NCBI GenBank assembly: GCA_947498455.1
Contig: CANMKK010000002.1
Coordinates: 62,001 to 126,000 of the forward strand
DNA from: an uncultured Aquimarina sp.
GTDB lineage: Bacteria; Bacteroidota; Bacteroidia; Flavobacteriales; Flavobacteriaceae
DNA: 64,000 nucleotides
Direction of reading: 5' to 3'
A model generated the notes under the pieces. That model did no database searches, was not told the DNA's origin, and was given only the letters and a program-made list of their open reading frames with translations. This document shows, piece after piece, positions 9,383 to 17,987 of this stretch (its first letter is position 1; every line of letters starts with the position of its first letter). The translations under genes were made by a program, and so were the position numbers.

Positions 9383-9399
9383 TTGGCACGTGTTTTGGT
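9383..9399 (+). promoter_or_regulatory. Sigma-54-type promoter (-24/-12)
   Basis: TTGGCACG at 9383-9390, a four-base gap and TTGGT at 9395-9399 fit the RpoN consensus TGGCACG-N4-TTGCW with one mismatch (TTGG for TTGC). The start of transcription would fall near 9410, which favours the ATG at 9433 over the one at 9409 for the lipoprotein gene. Confidence 0.55.
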
Positions 9400-9432
9400 T
9401 TCTTTTAAATGAAATTGATAAACACATACCTT

Positions 9433-10356
9433 ATGAAGACTTTAAAATTACTTTCGGCTTTTATCATAGGTTCTTTACTATTAACCTCTTGTATAGCAGA
9501 AGTTGTTGTGGAAGATAACATTCTTATAGATGAACCTTCGATTACTTTAAACCAATTATTGAATACCTATGAAATCTGGTATGTTGATATAGAACGTACA
9601 CAAGGAAATGGAGAAATACCTTTTCTTCAGAAAGCATTTACAGTTTCATTTAAAAATGGAGTTTTTTATGCCAATAATAACTTAGTTGGTATGGGAAGTA
9701 ATGGAAACGGCTTTGGAATGGATGTAGGGTTTTATGATACATCTGGTATGGTAGTAGATATTGATCATGATATTGATGGGGTGTATGATTTGGTAGTAAC
9801 TCAGTTTTCTGATAACGAAATACGCTTATTTGATGGGGTTACTAATACGAGCTACTATTTAATAGGATATCAAAGAAGTACATTTGATTACGATCAGGTT
9901 TTTTATGATAATATTCACTACTTCCTCCATGAGTATGAAACTTGGGAAAAAGTATATACTAGTGAGTTTGGAGCATTAAACGAGTTTGATAACGAAAATT
10001 ATTTACAGTTTTTGTATTACGGGTCTGGAGATAATTTTAAAAGCTCAGAAGATGATAACGGGATTAGTATCAATGATATATACTATGATTATAATGGGTA
10101 TTATGAAGTAAGGGACATTGCTAATATTTTTGATAAGAAAATTTTAACACTTGATTACGATTATTTGGGCAATGAATATTTTGAGTTGACCGTTATCAAT
10201 GATAGTAAGATAGAATTACTTCATTCTGATTCTGGGACAATATATGAATTTATAGGTAGAGGAAATATACGGTTTAAAAAGACTGGTAAAGGAAAAACGT
10301 CTCAAAATACTAAGAAAAGAATAAAAAAAGCGGATTTTATGAAGCTTTCGGAATAA
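9433..10356 (+). CDS. Uncharacterised lipoprotein
   Basis: From the ATG at 9433 the protein has about 307 residues and a lipoprotein signal (MKTLKLLSAFIIGSLLLTSC) with Cys20. An earlier in-frame ATG at 9409 would give a longer, less typical signal and would lie at the predicted RpoN start site. The mature part is acidic and rich in aromatic residues and Asn (ETWEKVY, DNENYLQFLYYG, NDIYYDYNGYY), looks all-beta and ends in a basic tail (KKTGKGKTSQNTKKRIKK). No family could be assigned with confidence. It probably sits in the periplasm or on the outer membrane. Confidence 0.7.
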   Translation: MKTLKLLSAFIIGSLLLTSCIAEVVVEDNILIDEPSITLNQLLNTYEIWYVDIERTQGNGEIPFLQKAFTVSFKNGVFYANNNLVGMGSNGNGFGMDVGFYDTSGMVVDIDHDIDGVYDLVVTQFSDNEIRLFDGVTNTSYYLIGYQRSTFDYDQVFYDNIHYFLHEYETWEKVYTSEFGALNEFDNENYLQFLYYGSGDNFKSSEDDNGISINDIYYDYNGYYEVRDIANIFDKKILTLDYDYLGNEYFELTVINDSKIELLHSDSGTIYEFIGRGNIRFKKTGKGKTSQNTKKRIKKADFMKLSE

Positions 10357-10534
10357 GAATTGTACTATACAATATAAATTTTTTTGGTTGGTTATTTAGT
10401 TGGAAATCGTTCTACAAGAGAAATCTTGTCTGAGCGATTTCTTTTTTATTAAAAATATCATACTTAAAATTAAATTGTATTATATTATTTCTTTCGGTAA
10501 TTACGTAATTTTATATCTCAAAAATTTAAAATAT

Positions 10535-11074
10535 ATGGCTATCCAGAAACCTTTTAATCTTAATAGATGGATTGAAGAAAATCGCGATACCTTAAAACCA
10601 CCAGTTGGTAACAGGAATTTATATAAAGACGCGGGAGATTATATTGTAATGATTGTTGCTGGTCCTAATGCCCGAAAAGATTATCATTATAATGAAACGG
10701 AAGAACTGTTTTATCAACTCGAAGGAGAAATCGAAGTACATATTCAGGAAGATGGAGTGAAAAAAACCATGAAATTAGGTCCTGGAGATATGTATCTGCA
10801 TCCTGCAAAAGTGCCACATTCACCTGTTAGACACGAAGGGTCTATAGGCTTGGTGATAGAGCGTAAACGTGTTGATCTGGAGGCAGATGATGGCTTGTTG
10901 TGGTTCTGTGATACTTGTAATGCAAAATTGCATGAAGTGTATTTTAAGTTAGAAGATATCGAAAAGGATTTTCTAAAGCATTTTAAGCATTTTTATGGCA
11001 ATCAATCATTAAGAACTTGTGATAATTGTGGCACAGAAATGCCTGTGGACAAACGATTTGTTACAGAAAACTAA
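10535..11074 (+). CDS. nbaC: 3-hydroxyanthranilate 3,4-dioxygenase
   Basis: The 179-aa cupin from the ATG at 10535 (MAIQKPFNLNRWIEE) has iron ligands His51 and Glu57 in HYNETEELFYQLEGE and His95 in HSPVR. The second, rubredoxin-like metal site of bacterial enzymes is present as Cys125/Cys128 and Cys162/Cys165. It opens 3-hydroxyanthranilate to 2-amino-3-carboxymuconate semialdehyde in the kynurenine pathway. The frame is open upstream to 10400, but that extension is AT-rich and not conserved-looking. The aldehyde dehydrogenase follows on the same strand. Confidence 0.93.
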   Translation: MAIQKPFNLNRWIEENRDTLKPPVGNRNLYKDAGDYIVMIVAGPNARKDYHYNETEELFYQLEGEIEVHIQEDGVKKTMKLGPGDMYLHPAKVPHSPVRHEGSIGLVIERKRVDLEADDGLLWFCDTCNAKLHEVYFKLEDIEKDFLKHFKHFYGNQSLRTCDNCGTEMPVDKRFVTEN

Positions 11075-11200
11075 ATAGTCAGTTAGCCTTATATTAAAAC
11101 ATTCAATAGTCAAAATGACTTATTTATATCTTTTTTCGAATAAAATGATGTAAAATTAGACGAATAGGATATCAAAATTTATAATATCTGTAAAACGCAG

Positions 11201-11208
11201 TATCTTTA
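11201..11208 (+). promoter_or_regulatory. Bacteroidetes-type -7 element upstream of the aldehyde dehydrogenase
   Basis: TATCTTTA matches TAnnTTTG with one mismatch and lies 26 bases before the ATG at 11235. No clear -33 element was seen. Confidence 0.35.
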
Positions 11209-11234
11209 CCTTTTTAAAAATTAATTCTTATACT

Positions 11235-12788
11235 ATGGCAGCAATAGCAACAGATTTCGGGATAGAAGAAGCATTAAAGCAGTTAGGTGTTTCTGATCTT
11301 AATAAAGGAACTTCTACAGGTTCTGATTGGTTTTCATCAGGGGATGAAATTTCTTCCTATTCTCCGGTTGATGGAGATTTGATAGGAAAAGTATCAACAA
11401 CTACTGCCGAAGATTATGAAAAAGTGATGGAAAAAGCAAAAACGGCTTTTACATCTTGGAGAGTTTTGCCGGCACCGCAAAGAGGAGAAATGGTGCGACA
11501 GTTCGGAGAAGAATTAAGAAAAGTAAAAGAACCACTAGGAAAATTAGTTTCGTATGAAATGGGTAAGTCCTATCAAGAAGGCTTGGGAGAAGTACAGGAG
11601 ATGATAGATATCTGTGATTTTGCAGTTGGATTATCAAGGCAATTACATGGGTTGACTATGCATTCAGAACGTCCAGGGCATAGAATGTATGAACAATATC
11701 ACCCGCTTGGTGTGGTAGGTATTATTTCTGCATTTAATTTTCCGGTAGCAGTGTGGGCATGGAACACCGCTTTAGCATGGATTTGTGGTGATGTATGTGT
11801 ATGGAAACCTAGCGAAAAAACACCACTTTGTGGGATTGCTTGTCAAAATATTATAGCCAAGGTATTAAAAAATAATAATCAACCAGAAGGAATCTCTTGT
11901 TTGATTAATGGGGATTATAAAGTAGGGGAGATGATGACAACGGATAAACGTATTCCTTTAATATCTGCAACTGGTTCTACTAGAATGGGTAAAATTGTCG
12001 CTGCAACCGTAGGACAACGTTTAGGAAAATCATTACTGGAACTAGGAGGGAACAATGCAATTATTGTTACTCCAGATGCTGATATTAAAATGACTGTAAT
12101 CGGAGCAGTTTTTGGAGCAGTTGGTACTGCGGGACAACGATGTACATCTACCAGAAGATTGATTATCCATGATTCTATATACGATAAAGTAAAAAATGCA
12201 GTAGTCGATGCATATAAGCAATTACGTATAGGAAATCCATTAGATGAAAACAATCATGTAGGGCCACTAATTGATACGGATGCGGTAAGAGGATATCAAA
12301 AAGCATTAGAGAACGTAGTTGAGCAAGGTGGAACAATAGTAGTAGAAGGAGGTGTATTATCTGGGGAAGGATATGAAAGCGGTTGTTATGTAAAACCAGC
12401 AATTGCCGAAGCTGAAAATACGTTCGAAATTGTACAACATGAAACTTTTGCACCAGTATTATACTTATTAAAATATAGTGGGGAAGTAGAAAATGCAATT
12501 GAGGTACAGAATGGTGTAGCGCAAGGGCTATCTTCTGCTATTATGACTAATAATCTTAGAGAAGCGGAGCGATTTTTATCACATGCAGGTTCGGATTGTG
12601 GAATCGCCAATGTAAATATAGGAACCTCTGGAGCTGAGATCGGTGGTGCATTTGGTGGAGAAAAAGAAACCGGAGGAGGAAGAGAATCCGGTTCGGATGC
12701 CTGGAAAGTATATATGAGACGTCAGACAAATACCATTAATTATACAACAGAGCTTCCATTAGCACAGGGAATAAAATTTGATTTGTAA
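11235..12788 (+). CDS. Aldehyde dehydrogenase, ALDH7 type (alpha-aminoadipic semialdehyde / piperideine-6-carboxylate dehydrogenase-like)
   Basis: The 517-aa protein is a full-length ALDH. The catalytic cysteine is Cys303 in GTAGQRCTSTRR and the general base is Glu269 in LLELGGNN. The segments VGIISAFNFPVAVWAWN and GGAFGGEKETGGGRESGSDAWK are characteristic of the ALDH7/AmaB branch, which oxidises alpha-aminoadipate semialdehyde in lysine breakdown. Its position next to 3-hydroxyanthranilate dioxygenase could mean a role with an aminomuconate semialdehyde instead, but that enzyme is normally an ALDH8. A strong terminator follows. Confidence 0.88.
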   Translation: MAAIATDFGIEEALKQLGVSDLNKGTSTGSDWFSSGDEISSYSPVDGDLIGKVSTTTAEDYEKVMEKAKTAFTSWRVLPAPQRGEMVRQFGEELRKVKEPLGKLVSYEMGKSYQEGLGEVQEMIDICDFAVGLSRQLHGLTMHSERPGHRMYEQYHPLGVVGIISAFNFPVAVWAWNTALAWICGDVCVWKPSEKTPLCGIACQNIIAKVLKNNNQPEGISCLINGDYKVGEMMTTDKRIPLISATGSTRMGKIVAATVGQRLGKSLLELGGNNAIIVTPDADIKMTVIGAVFGAVGTAGQRCTSTRRLIIHDSIYDKVKNAVVDAYKQLRIGNPLDENNHVGPLIDTDAVRGYQKALENVVEQGGTIVVEGGVLSGEGYESGCYVKPAIAEAENTFEIVQHETFAPVLYLLKYSGEVENAIEVQNGVAQGLSSAIMTNNLREAERFLSHAGSDCGIANVNIGTSGAEIGGAFGGEKETGGGRESGSDAWKVYMRRQTNTINYTTELPLAQGIKFDL

Positions 12789-12850
12789 ATCAAATTTTAT
12801 TCAACATTTTTGATATTTTTTAAGGAGTTAAAACTTTCAAAAGGATAAAA

Positions 12851-12898
12851 AAAAATCAAAAAGAGATTGCTGTAAAAAGTAATCTCTTTTTGATTTTT
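12851..12898 (+). terminator. Intrinsic terminator after the aldehyde dehydrogenase
   Basis: A perfect 18-bp stem pairs 12851-12868 (AAAAATCAAAAAGAGATT) with 12881-12898 around a 12-nt loop and ends in a T-rich tract. Confidence 0.85.
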
Positions 12899-12913
12899 AA
12901 TCCCCAAGGATTG

Positions 12914-12963
12914 CCTTAAAAAGAAACAAATGTAGTCGGTAATCCCATTTTGAGGATGGTATT
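12914..12963. repeat. Dispersed 50-bp repeat, copy 1
   Basis: CCTTAAAAAGAAACAAATG, then AGTCGGTAAT and a small ATCC...GGAT hairpin, then GGTAT, resemble 47651-47698 closely. The hairpin arms differ between the copies but keep pairing. The stretch 12789-13097 otherwise holds the terminator and no gene. Confidence 0.6.
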
Positions 12964-13097
12964 AGAGCTAAAAGTAAATTTTATAGTCAATAGATATACA
13001 TCAAATGAGTTCAATATATATCTTAGCAATAGAAAGACGCAACCACAAGCTTATAATTACATCTAAAAAATAAAGAATCAATTTAGAATACACCTGT

Positions 13098-13475
13098 ATG
13101 AAGAAAATAATTGTTGTAATGATGCTAATCATTTGTTCTGCTTGTAATCTTGATGAGAACGATACGGAAGACCCGATTTTTTGTACAACGGAGGCAGTTC
13201 CTGGATTGGAAATAAAAGTAAAATCTAAAACTACAGATGCGTTTTTGATAGAAGGAATAACGGTGATTGCTAGAGATGGAGATTATATAGAGACTTTACT
13301 AAATATTGAAAATACAAATACATTTATAGGAGCTTACGAAAGAACAGGGACTTATTTTATAACCGTTAGCGGTTCGGGATATGAAACATTCACGACCGAA
13401 AACCCGATTGTTGTAGAAAAAGATATTTGTCATGTAATAACCAAAATTCACGAAATAATTTTGGAAGCGAAATAA
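13098..13475 (+). CDS. Small lipoprotein, beta-sandwich-like
   Basis: The 125-aa protein has a lipoprotein signal ending IICSAC (Cys16), followed by an acidic linker (DENDTEDP). The remainder has a carboxypeptidase-regulatory-like strand pattern (LEIKVKSKTTDAFLIEGITVIARDGDY ... GTYFITVSGSGYETF), as in surface lipoproteins of Flavobacteria. No enzyme motif is present. It is convergent with the truncated ATP-grasp gene. Confidence 0.7.
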   Translation: MKKIIVVMMLIICSACNLDENDTEDPIFCTTEAVPGLEIKVKSKTTDAFLIEGITVIARDGDYIETLLNIENTNTFIGAYERTGTYFITVSGSGYETFTTENPIVVEKDICHVITKIHEIILEAK

Positions 13476-13489
13476 GAAAGAATTTTACA

Positions 13490-13633
13490 TTAAATATCGT
13501 AAGTTGTTTTAATAAATTGATCTTGAGCTGATTTTTTTTGAAATCTTTTATAATCAGCTTTATAATAATGAAGCCAATCTATAAATTTGGGGTGAGAAAA
13601 ATCACCGGCTTCGGTTGTTAAGATAAGGATCAT
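13490..13633 (-). pseudogene. Truncated ATP-grasp peptide maturase (GwsG-like N-terminus)
   Basis: A 47-codon frame from the ATG at 13633 begins MILILTTEAGDFSHPKFIDW and ends at 13490. The pattern D-x-S-x-x-x-x-I-D-W-L-x-x-Y is the N-terminal pre-ATP-grasp segment of the GRASP-with-SPASM peptide maturases, which are normally over 300 residues. The ATP-binding core is missing. It starts five bases after the DUF6624-like gene and lies downstream of a GG-leader peptide on the same strand, which supports a decayed RiPP locus. The assignment rests on a short segment. Confidence 0.5.
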
Positions 13634-13638
13634 AAATA

Positions 13639-14244
13639 TTATTTGCTTTTACATTGTACAAATAACGAATCTGGGAGCGGTGCTAGTCCAATTACCGCTC
13701 TAACCGAATCAGACTCTCTACGGAATTTTTTACACGGTTTCCCAAATTGAGAACCATATAGCTGTCTTCTGTTACCAAACTCATCTCTTCGTATAGCATA
13801 GTACTTATCTAATATTAATGCTAAGGTTTCTTTTTTTAGAGTTTCTTTATTCGTTTCTTCAATAAACACATCCAGATACTCCTTGTTATTCACTAATATA
13901 TGAGGGGTATGCAATAATATTGCAATTGCAGAAGCTTGAACGCATTCATGAGAATAATTTTCTTGACCTAGTATTTTCTTGTTCGGAAATCCATGAGTTT
14001 TTGTAAAATCTAAAATTTTAAAAAAATTAATAGAATCAATAGGAAGCATAAAATTCCATTTATTGGGCATACCTGGAGATTTTCTAATACCTTGATCTAA
14101 CCCGTATATTTTGCATAATTCGAATGCTAAACTGTCTTGTCTTTTCCTTATTACATCAGCGGAACCCTTTATATCAGTGCTTTTACAAGTTTGCAAAAGG
14201 AATAAAACAACACTTAACAGGGTAAGCGTTTTCAAATACTTCAT
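13639..14244 (-). CDS. DUF6624-like lipoprotein
   Basis: The 201-aa protein has a lipoprotein signal with Cys20 (VVLFLLQTCKS). The mature part has a helical middle (FFKILDFTKTHGFPNKKILG, then SAIAILLHTP) and a C-terminal RRQLYGSQFGKPC segment that recalls the conserved RPQLYGTQ block of the DUF6624 family. The function is unknown. It lies between a GG-leader peptide and a truncated ATP-grasp gene on the same strand, so it may have belonged to a peptide-modification operon. Confidence 0.6.
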   Translation of the reverse strand: MKYLKTLTLLSVVLFLLQTCKSTDIKGSADVIRKRQDSLAFELCKIYGLDQGIRKSPGMPNKWNFMLPIDSINFFKILDFTKTHGFPNKKILGQENYSHECVQASAIAILLHTPHILVNNKEYLDVFIEETNKETLKKETLALILDKYYAIRRDEFGNRRQLYGSQFGKPCKKFRRESDSVRAVIGLAPLPDSLFVQCKSK

Positions 14245-14309
14245 AAAAATAATATGTTAAAAATATAACTGTACTAATTAACTTAGTACAGTTATGAAAA
14301 GTGTTATTA

Positions 14310-14522
14310 TTAGCGACCTGGAGCACCTGGGAATTCAATAGTACCAATAAACGTATCTCCATCATCTCCATCAAATTCACCATTTCCATTAGTATCCTCC
14401 CATTCATTTTCGGCATAACCAACTACAGTGACTAAAGTTGTAGTTGTACCACCATTTACTGAAGACAATTCATTAGTTTTTAATTGTAACTTTTTAAGGT
14501 TTTCAAATTTTTGAAATTTCAT
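14310..14522 (-). CDS. RiPP-like precursor peptide with GG leader
   Basis: The 70-aa peptide starts MKFQKFENLKKLQLKTNELS, continues SVNGG and then has a Thr-rich and acidic core (TTTTLVTVVGY ... DTNGNGEFDGDDGDTF). The leader of Lys/Leu repeats ending in a double glycine is typical of Bacteroidetes natural-product precursors exported by peptidase-containing ABC transporters. The core contains a calcium-loop-like DTNGNGEFDGDDGD run. It heads a minus-strand group with the DUF6624-like gene and the ATP-grasp remnant. No transporter or radical SAM enzyme is in the window. Confidence 0.6.
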   Translation of the reverse strand: MKFQKFENLKKLQLKTNELSSVNGGTTTTLVTVVGYAENEWEDTNGNGEFDGDDGDTFIGTIEFPGAPGR

Positions 14523-14922
14523 GTTTTATGTAATTTCAAAATAACGCCTACTTGGACAAGGCATTGACTTTCCTTAGTTATAACTTTTTCAAAAATCATA
14601 ATAAATTACAAGTAATACAACGTAATTATGGGGAAATATTCGTTTTTGTTGGGGTTTTACCCTACAAGTTTTGATTTATAGGAAGTTATCTTTATGGACT
14701 TAGATAAGAAAATTTATACTGGTTAATTTTTACTAGAAAACTGTATTTCTTCGCTCCGTTGTAAAAAATCACTCAATTTAATAGCTTTTCTAAAATAAAT
14801 ATTTGCATCGAGTTTGCCTTTCCATATCCGCGTTTTAGCTAGTTATAATGTTTTTTACTGAAAAGAAGATTCTGTAAATTAAGAGTGTTTTTTATTGTAA
14901 TTATCAAGTAATATAGTGTTAA
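14523..14922. other. 400-bp intergenic region
   Basis: AT-rich sequence upstream of the GG-leader peptide gene (minus strand) and downstream of the zinc-ribbon gene. No open frame, hairpin or repeat of note was seen. Confidence 0.5.
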
Positions 14923-16041
14923 TTAGGCATACTGCCCTTCATTTGTATACCATACGATAGCTCCAATAATTACTATAATCAGAAGAGAAAAGAAAAATAT
15001 TTTCCAAAAAGAGTAGGGTCTTTTCCCAGAAATATTTCCCGTTTGCCCGTTTACAAAGAAATTGTATTTTTTACCATTATACTGATATGCACTAATGTAT
15101 ACAGGTAGTAAAATATGCTTAAATGTTTCTTCGGATAAACTCATATTAATAGAATGCACCCTTTGTGTATCACCACCAATATCATGACGTGCCCAGGAAC
15201 GGGCAATATGCTGGGCTTCTTGTGTAGAGGATAGGTGTCCATCCTTTAGGGGAATGGTATATTTCTCTGTAACAAAACCTGCTAAATAGCTAGTGTTAAA
15301 AGGTTTCAAAGCCTTTAGATTCCAATGTGCAATTTTAGAAGGAATAGGATTTTTACGCTGATGAGAAGCCTTGATTAAAGTATCATCTACAAAACCCTTT
15401 ACAACACCACTTGCGGGAGACCATCGCGTTCTTTGCTCTTGTCTGGTACGTTGTACCGTTTTACCATTTACGGTAGTAGTATAAGGAACAGAAACATAAT
15501 AATAATCTCCACGTTGCCCCGTATAATTAGCATATAACTGAGCATCAAAAGTCCAGTAAGGAAGGTATAAGCCTTTGGTATGCTCTGGATCTAATGCAGC
15601 TTTCTTAAGATTATTTGGAGCAAACCACAAACCTTTTACCCATTTAGAAAATATCTGATGCGATTTTTTTTGATCAAATTGAAAAGGTAGCACAGCTCCT
15701 GGTAAAATCCAATCTTCCTTATAGGCATCTTCAATCACTAGTGGCATCGTACAATATACACAGTGTAATGATTTGTAATTTTCTTCGATATGTTGATTCG
15801 CACCACAATTTTTGCAATGCAGCATCATAATTTCTTCAGAATGGGATAAAGACCCCATCTCTTCCAGATAGGGTTTTAACTCTAATTCCTTAAAACCATC
15901 CAGATTTGGTACAATGGTTTCTTCGTGACCACAATAATCACATTTTATTTCAGTACTACCAGGTTTATATGTTAACTCAGCACCACAATTGACACATGAT
16001 TTTTTTTGTTCTGAAAATGCTTTTTTCTCTTCGTTCTCCAT
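14923..16041 (-). CDS. Zinc-ribbon membrane protein, YdjG/TFIIB-ribbon type
   Basis: The 372-aa protein has two four-cysteine ribbons: CVNCG...CDYCG (Cys16 to Cys37) and CKNCG...CVYC (about 76-96). A middle region (LYLPYWTFDAQLYANYTGQRG, then RTRWSPASG) resembles a family often mis-named PriA-like helicase, and a single membrane helix lies at about 345-365 (WKIFFFSLLIIVIIGAIVW). It has no helicase motif. The neighbouring SPFH protein gives the same pairing as B. subtilis YdjG and YdjI, a membrane-associated unit. The role is inferred from that pairing. Confidence 0.7.
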   Translation of the reverse strand: MENEEKKAFSEQKKSCVNCGAELTYKPGSTEIKCDYCGHEETIVPNLDGFKELELKPYLEEMGSLSHSEEIMMLHCKNCGANQHIEENYKSLHCVYCTMPLVIEDAYKEDWILPGAVLPFQFDQKKSHQIFSKWVKGLWFAPNNLKKAALDPEHTKGLYLPYWTFDAQLYANYTGQRGDYYYVSVPYTTTVNGKTVQRTRQEQRTRWSPASGVVKGFVDDTLIKASHQRKNPIPSKIAHWNLKALKPFNTSYLAGFVTEKYTIPLKDGHLSSTQEAQHIARSWARHDIGGDTQRVHSINMSLSEETFKHILLPVYISAYQYNGKKYNFFVNGQTGNISGKRPYSFWKIFFFSLLIIVIIGAIVWYTNEGQYA

Positions 16042-16134
16042 AGAATTGTCATTCAGGCGGAAACCAGAATTTCGTAAAAATAACTATATGTTTCTAATAG
16101 CTGTTATCAATCTAAATTTATGTGATAAATAATA

Positions 16135-17271
16135 TTAATTACCTGGTAACGGAGGAGGAGTATTACCTCCTAAAAATGATTTAAGTTCTTCAATATCTTT
16201 TAATGCAGACCAATTAGCCATTCCTTGTTTCCAGATAAGGGAATCTTTGTTCACTGTTCTATTGGCAAAAAGAGCCTTTAGTTGATCAAATGAGACGGGT
16301 CCGGATTGTTGTCCATTAGAGGCATAAAAATATTGAACCTGAACAGGCATTGGAGGAGGGGCTAAGGGCGAATTCTGTTGGGTATGTACTTGTTGTTGAG
16401 TAGCCATAGGATTCATCATACCACCCATTTGCTGAGCAAGCACAAATCCCATTCCCATTCCCATTCCAGCACCAGCGGTACCACCTTCGTTTGCCGCCGC
16501 GGCTTCAATTGCTTTGGCAGTTTTGAACTTAGTTAACTTATCCAAATCTAATTTATCAATTCTGCTATATTCGAAGATTTCTTTCTTTAATTCTTCTGGC
16601 ATAGATACATTCTCGATGAAGAACTTTTCTAAAGAAATCCCAACAGAATTGAATTCTGGTTGCATTACATCTAAGCAAGTTTCTGATAACTCATTGGTAT
16701 TGGCAGCATACAACTCTATAGGCAAGTTTGCCTCTCCAATGGTATCCGTAAAACGAGTGGCTATTAAGCTTTTTAGATGCTCATTTATTTCATAATTGGT
16801 AAAATTGGCATCTGTCCCAACGATATCTATAATAAACTTCCCAGGATCATTGATCTTAAAAGCATAGGTTCCGAATGCTCGGATTTCTACGAGTCCAAAA
16901 CGCTCATCATTTAGGGTAATTGGATTTTTTGTACCCCATTTTTCATCCGTAAATAAATGTGTGTTAACGAAATATATTTCTGCCTTAAATGGGCTATTAA
17001 AACCATATTTCCAACCTTTTAATGTTGTTAAAATAGGAAGGTTTTGAGTGTTCAATGTATACGTTCCTGGTTCAAATACATCTGCTAATTGACCTTCATT
17101 GATAAATACGGCAGTCTGACCTTCTCTAACAATTAATTGGGCACCATTCTTTATTTCATTTTGGTAGCGTTCGAACCTATGAACAATGGTATCATCTGTA
17201 TTATCTAACCATTCTACAATATCTATAAATTCATTACTAAGCTTTTTCTTTATTTCGTCAAAAATTCCCAT
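16135..17271 (-). CDS. SPFH domain protein with C-terminal GYF_2 domain (YdjI-like)
   Basis: The 378-aa protein starts with MGIFDEIKKKL and an SPFH region (about 40-245: QTAVFINEGQLADVFEPGTY ... FFIENVSMPEELKKE). A Gly/Met-rich linker (GGTAGAGMGMGMGFVLAQQ) leads to a GYF_2 domain near the C-terminus (YFYASNGQQSGPVSFDQLKA). The same order is seen in the virion-core-like SPFH proteins annotated in many bacteria. It lacks a membrane helix of its own and may act with the zinc-ribbon membrane protein encoded 93 bases downstream. Confidence 0.8.
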   Translation of the reverse strand: MGIFDEIKKKLSNEFIDIVEWLDNTDDTIVHRFERYQNEIKNGAQLIVREGQTAVFINEGQLADVFEPGTYTLNTQNLPILTTLKGWKYGFNSPFKAEIYFVNTHLFTDEKWGTKNPITLNDERFGLVEIRAFGTYAFKINDPGKFIIDIVGTDANFTNYEINEHLKSLIATRFTDTIGEANLPIELYAANTNELSETCLDVMQPEFNSVGISLEKFFIENVSMPEELKKEIFEYSRIDKLDLDKLTKFKTAKAIEAAAANEGGTAGAGMGMGMGFVLAQQMGGMMNPMATQQQVHTQQNSPLAPPPMPVQVQYFYASNGQQSGPVSFDQLKALFANRTVNKDSLIWKQGMANWSALKDIEELKSFLGGNTPPPLPGN

Positions 17272-17987
17272 TGGTGAGTCGATTTATAATTTGTGTTCTA
17301 AAACTACAAAATAGTCTGCTTCTTAAAAAAAATAATTAGTATTAAAATAAGATAGATTTAGATCAAATGCACATATTTTCAGATATGTTGTTTGTTCTAA
17401 AAATAATTCTTAAGAATCTTGCGTAATGGATATGATCATTATTGGTGTTATTTACAACTATTCAACCTACTTCTTATGTAGAATTTCCATTCGCCTATAG
17501 AAATCATTTGATTCATCTAAAGATTCAAGACTTTGATCCTATTGGAATGGGGAAATAAACTCATAAACTATACTTTTATATCATAGTTCTTATAATCGTA
17601 TTGTTTGTATGAAACATAAAGTAAGTAGCTTTAGGTTACCAATAAAAAGAAACATATAAACTATGCCTTTATTAAAATAGCTTTTAAAACTGAAGAATTA
17701 TACTTTAATGTAGAGATAAGTGACAGCTGAGGACCGTAGGAGAGGTTGTCATAACAATAATTTTCTGTGCTTTTTATATAATAAAAGAAACAAAATCACT
17801 TAGATTTTCATAATTAAAAAGTACTGTGTTACTTTGGTTATTCCAAACAATGTAAGGTTATAAAGTGTGTTTTAACTAAAACTGTAATCTTAACTTTCTG
17901 TAATGTGGAAAGATATTTATAAATTCTTTAGACATAACTAATTGACTTCGTTTATTGTTTTTTTACTTTGCAACACAAATTTAAAAT
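17272..17987. other. 716-bp intergenic region before the GntR-type gene
   Basis: No open frame above 25 codons and no clear repeat was seen. The last 50 bases hold the promoter of the GntR-type gene. Confidence 0.5.
17942..17970 (+). promoter_or_regulatory. Putative promoter of the GntR-type gene
   Basis: TTG at 17942-17944 and TTACTTTG at 17963-17970 (one mismatch to TAnnTTTG) are 18 bases apart and lie just before the ATG at 17988. Confidence 0.45.
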
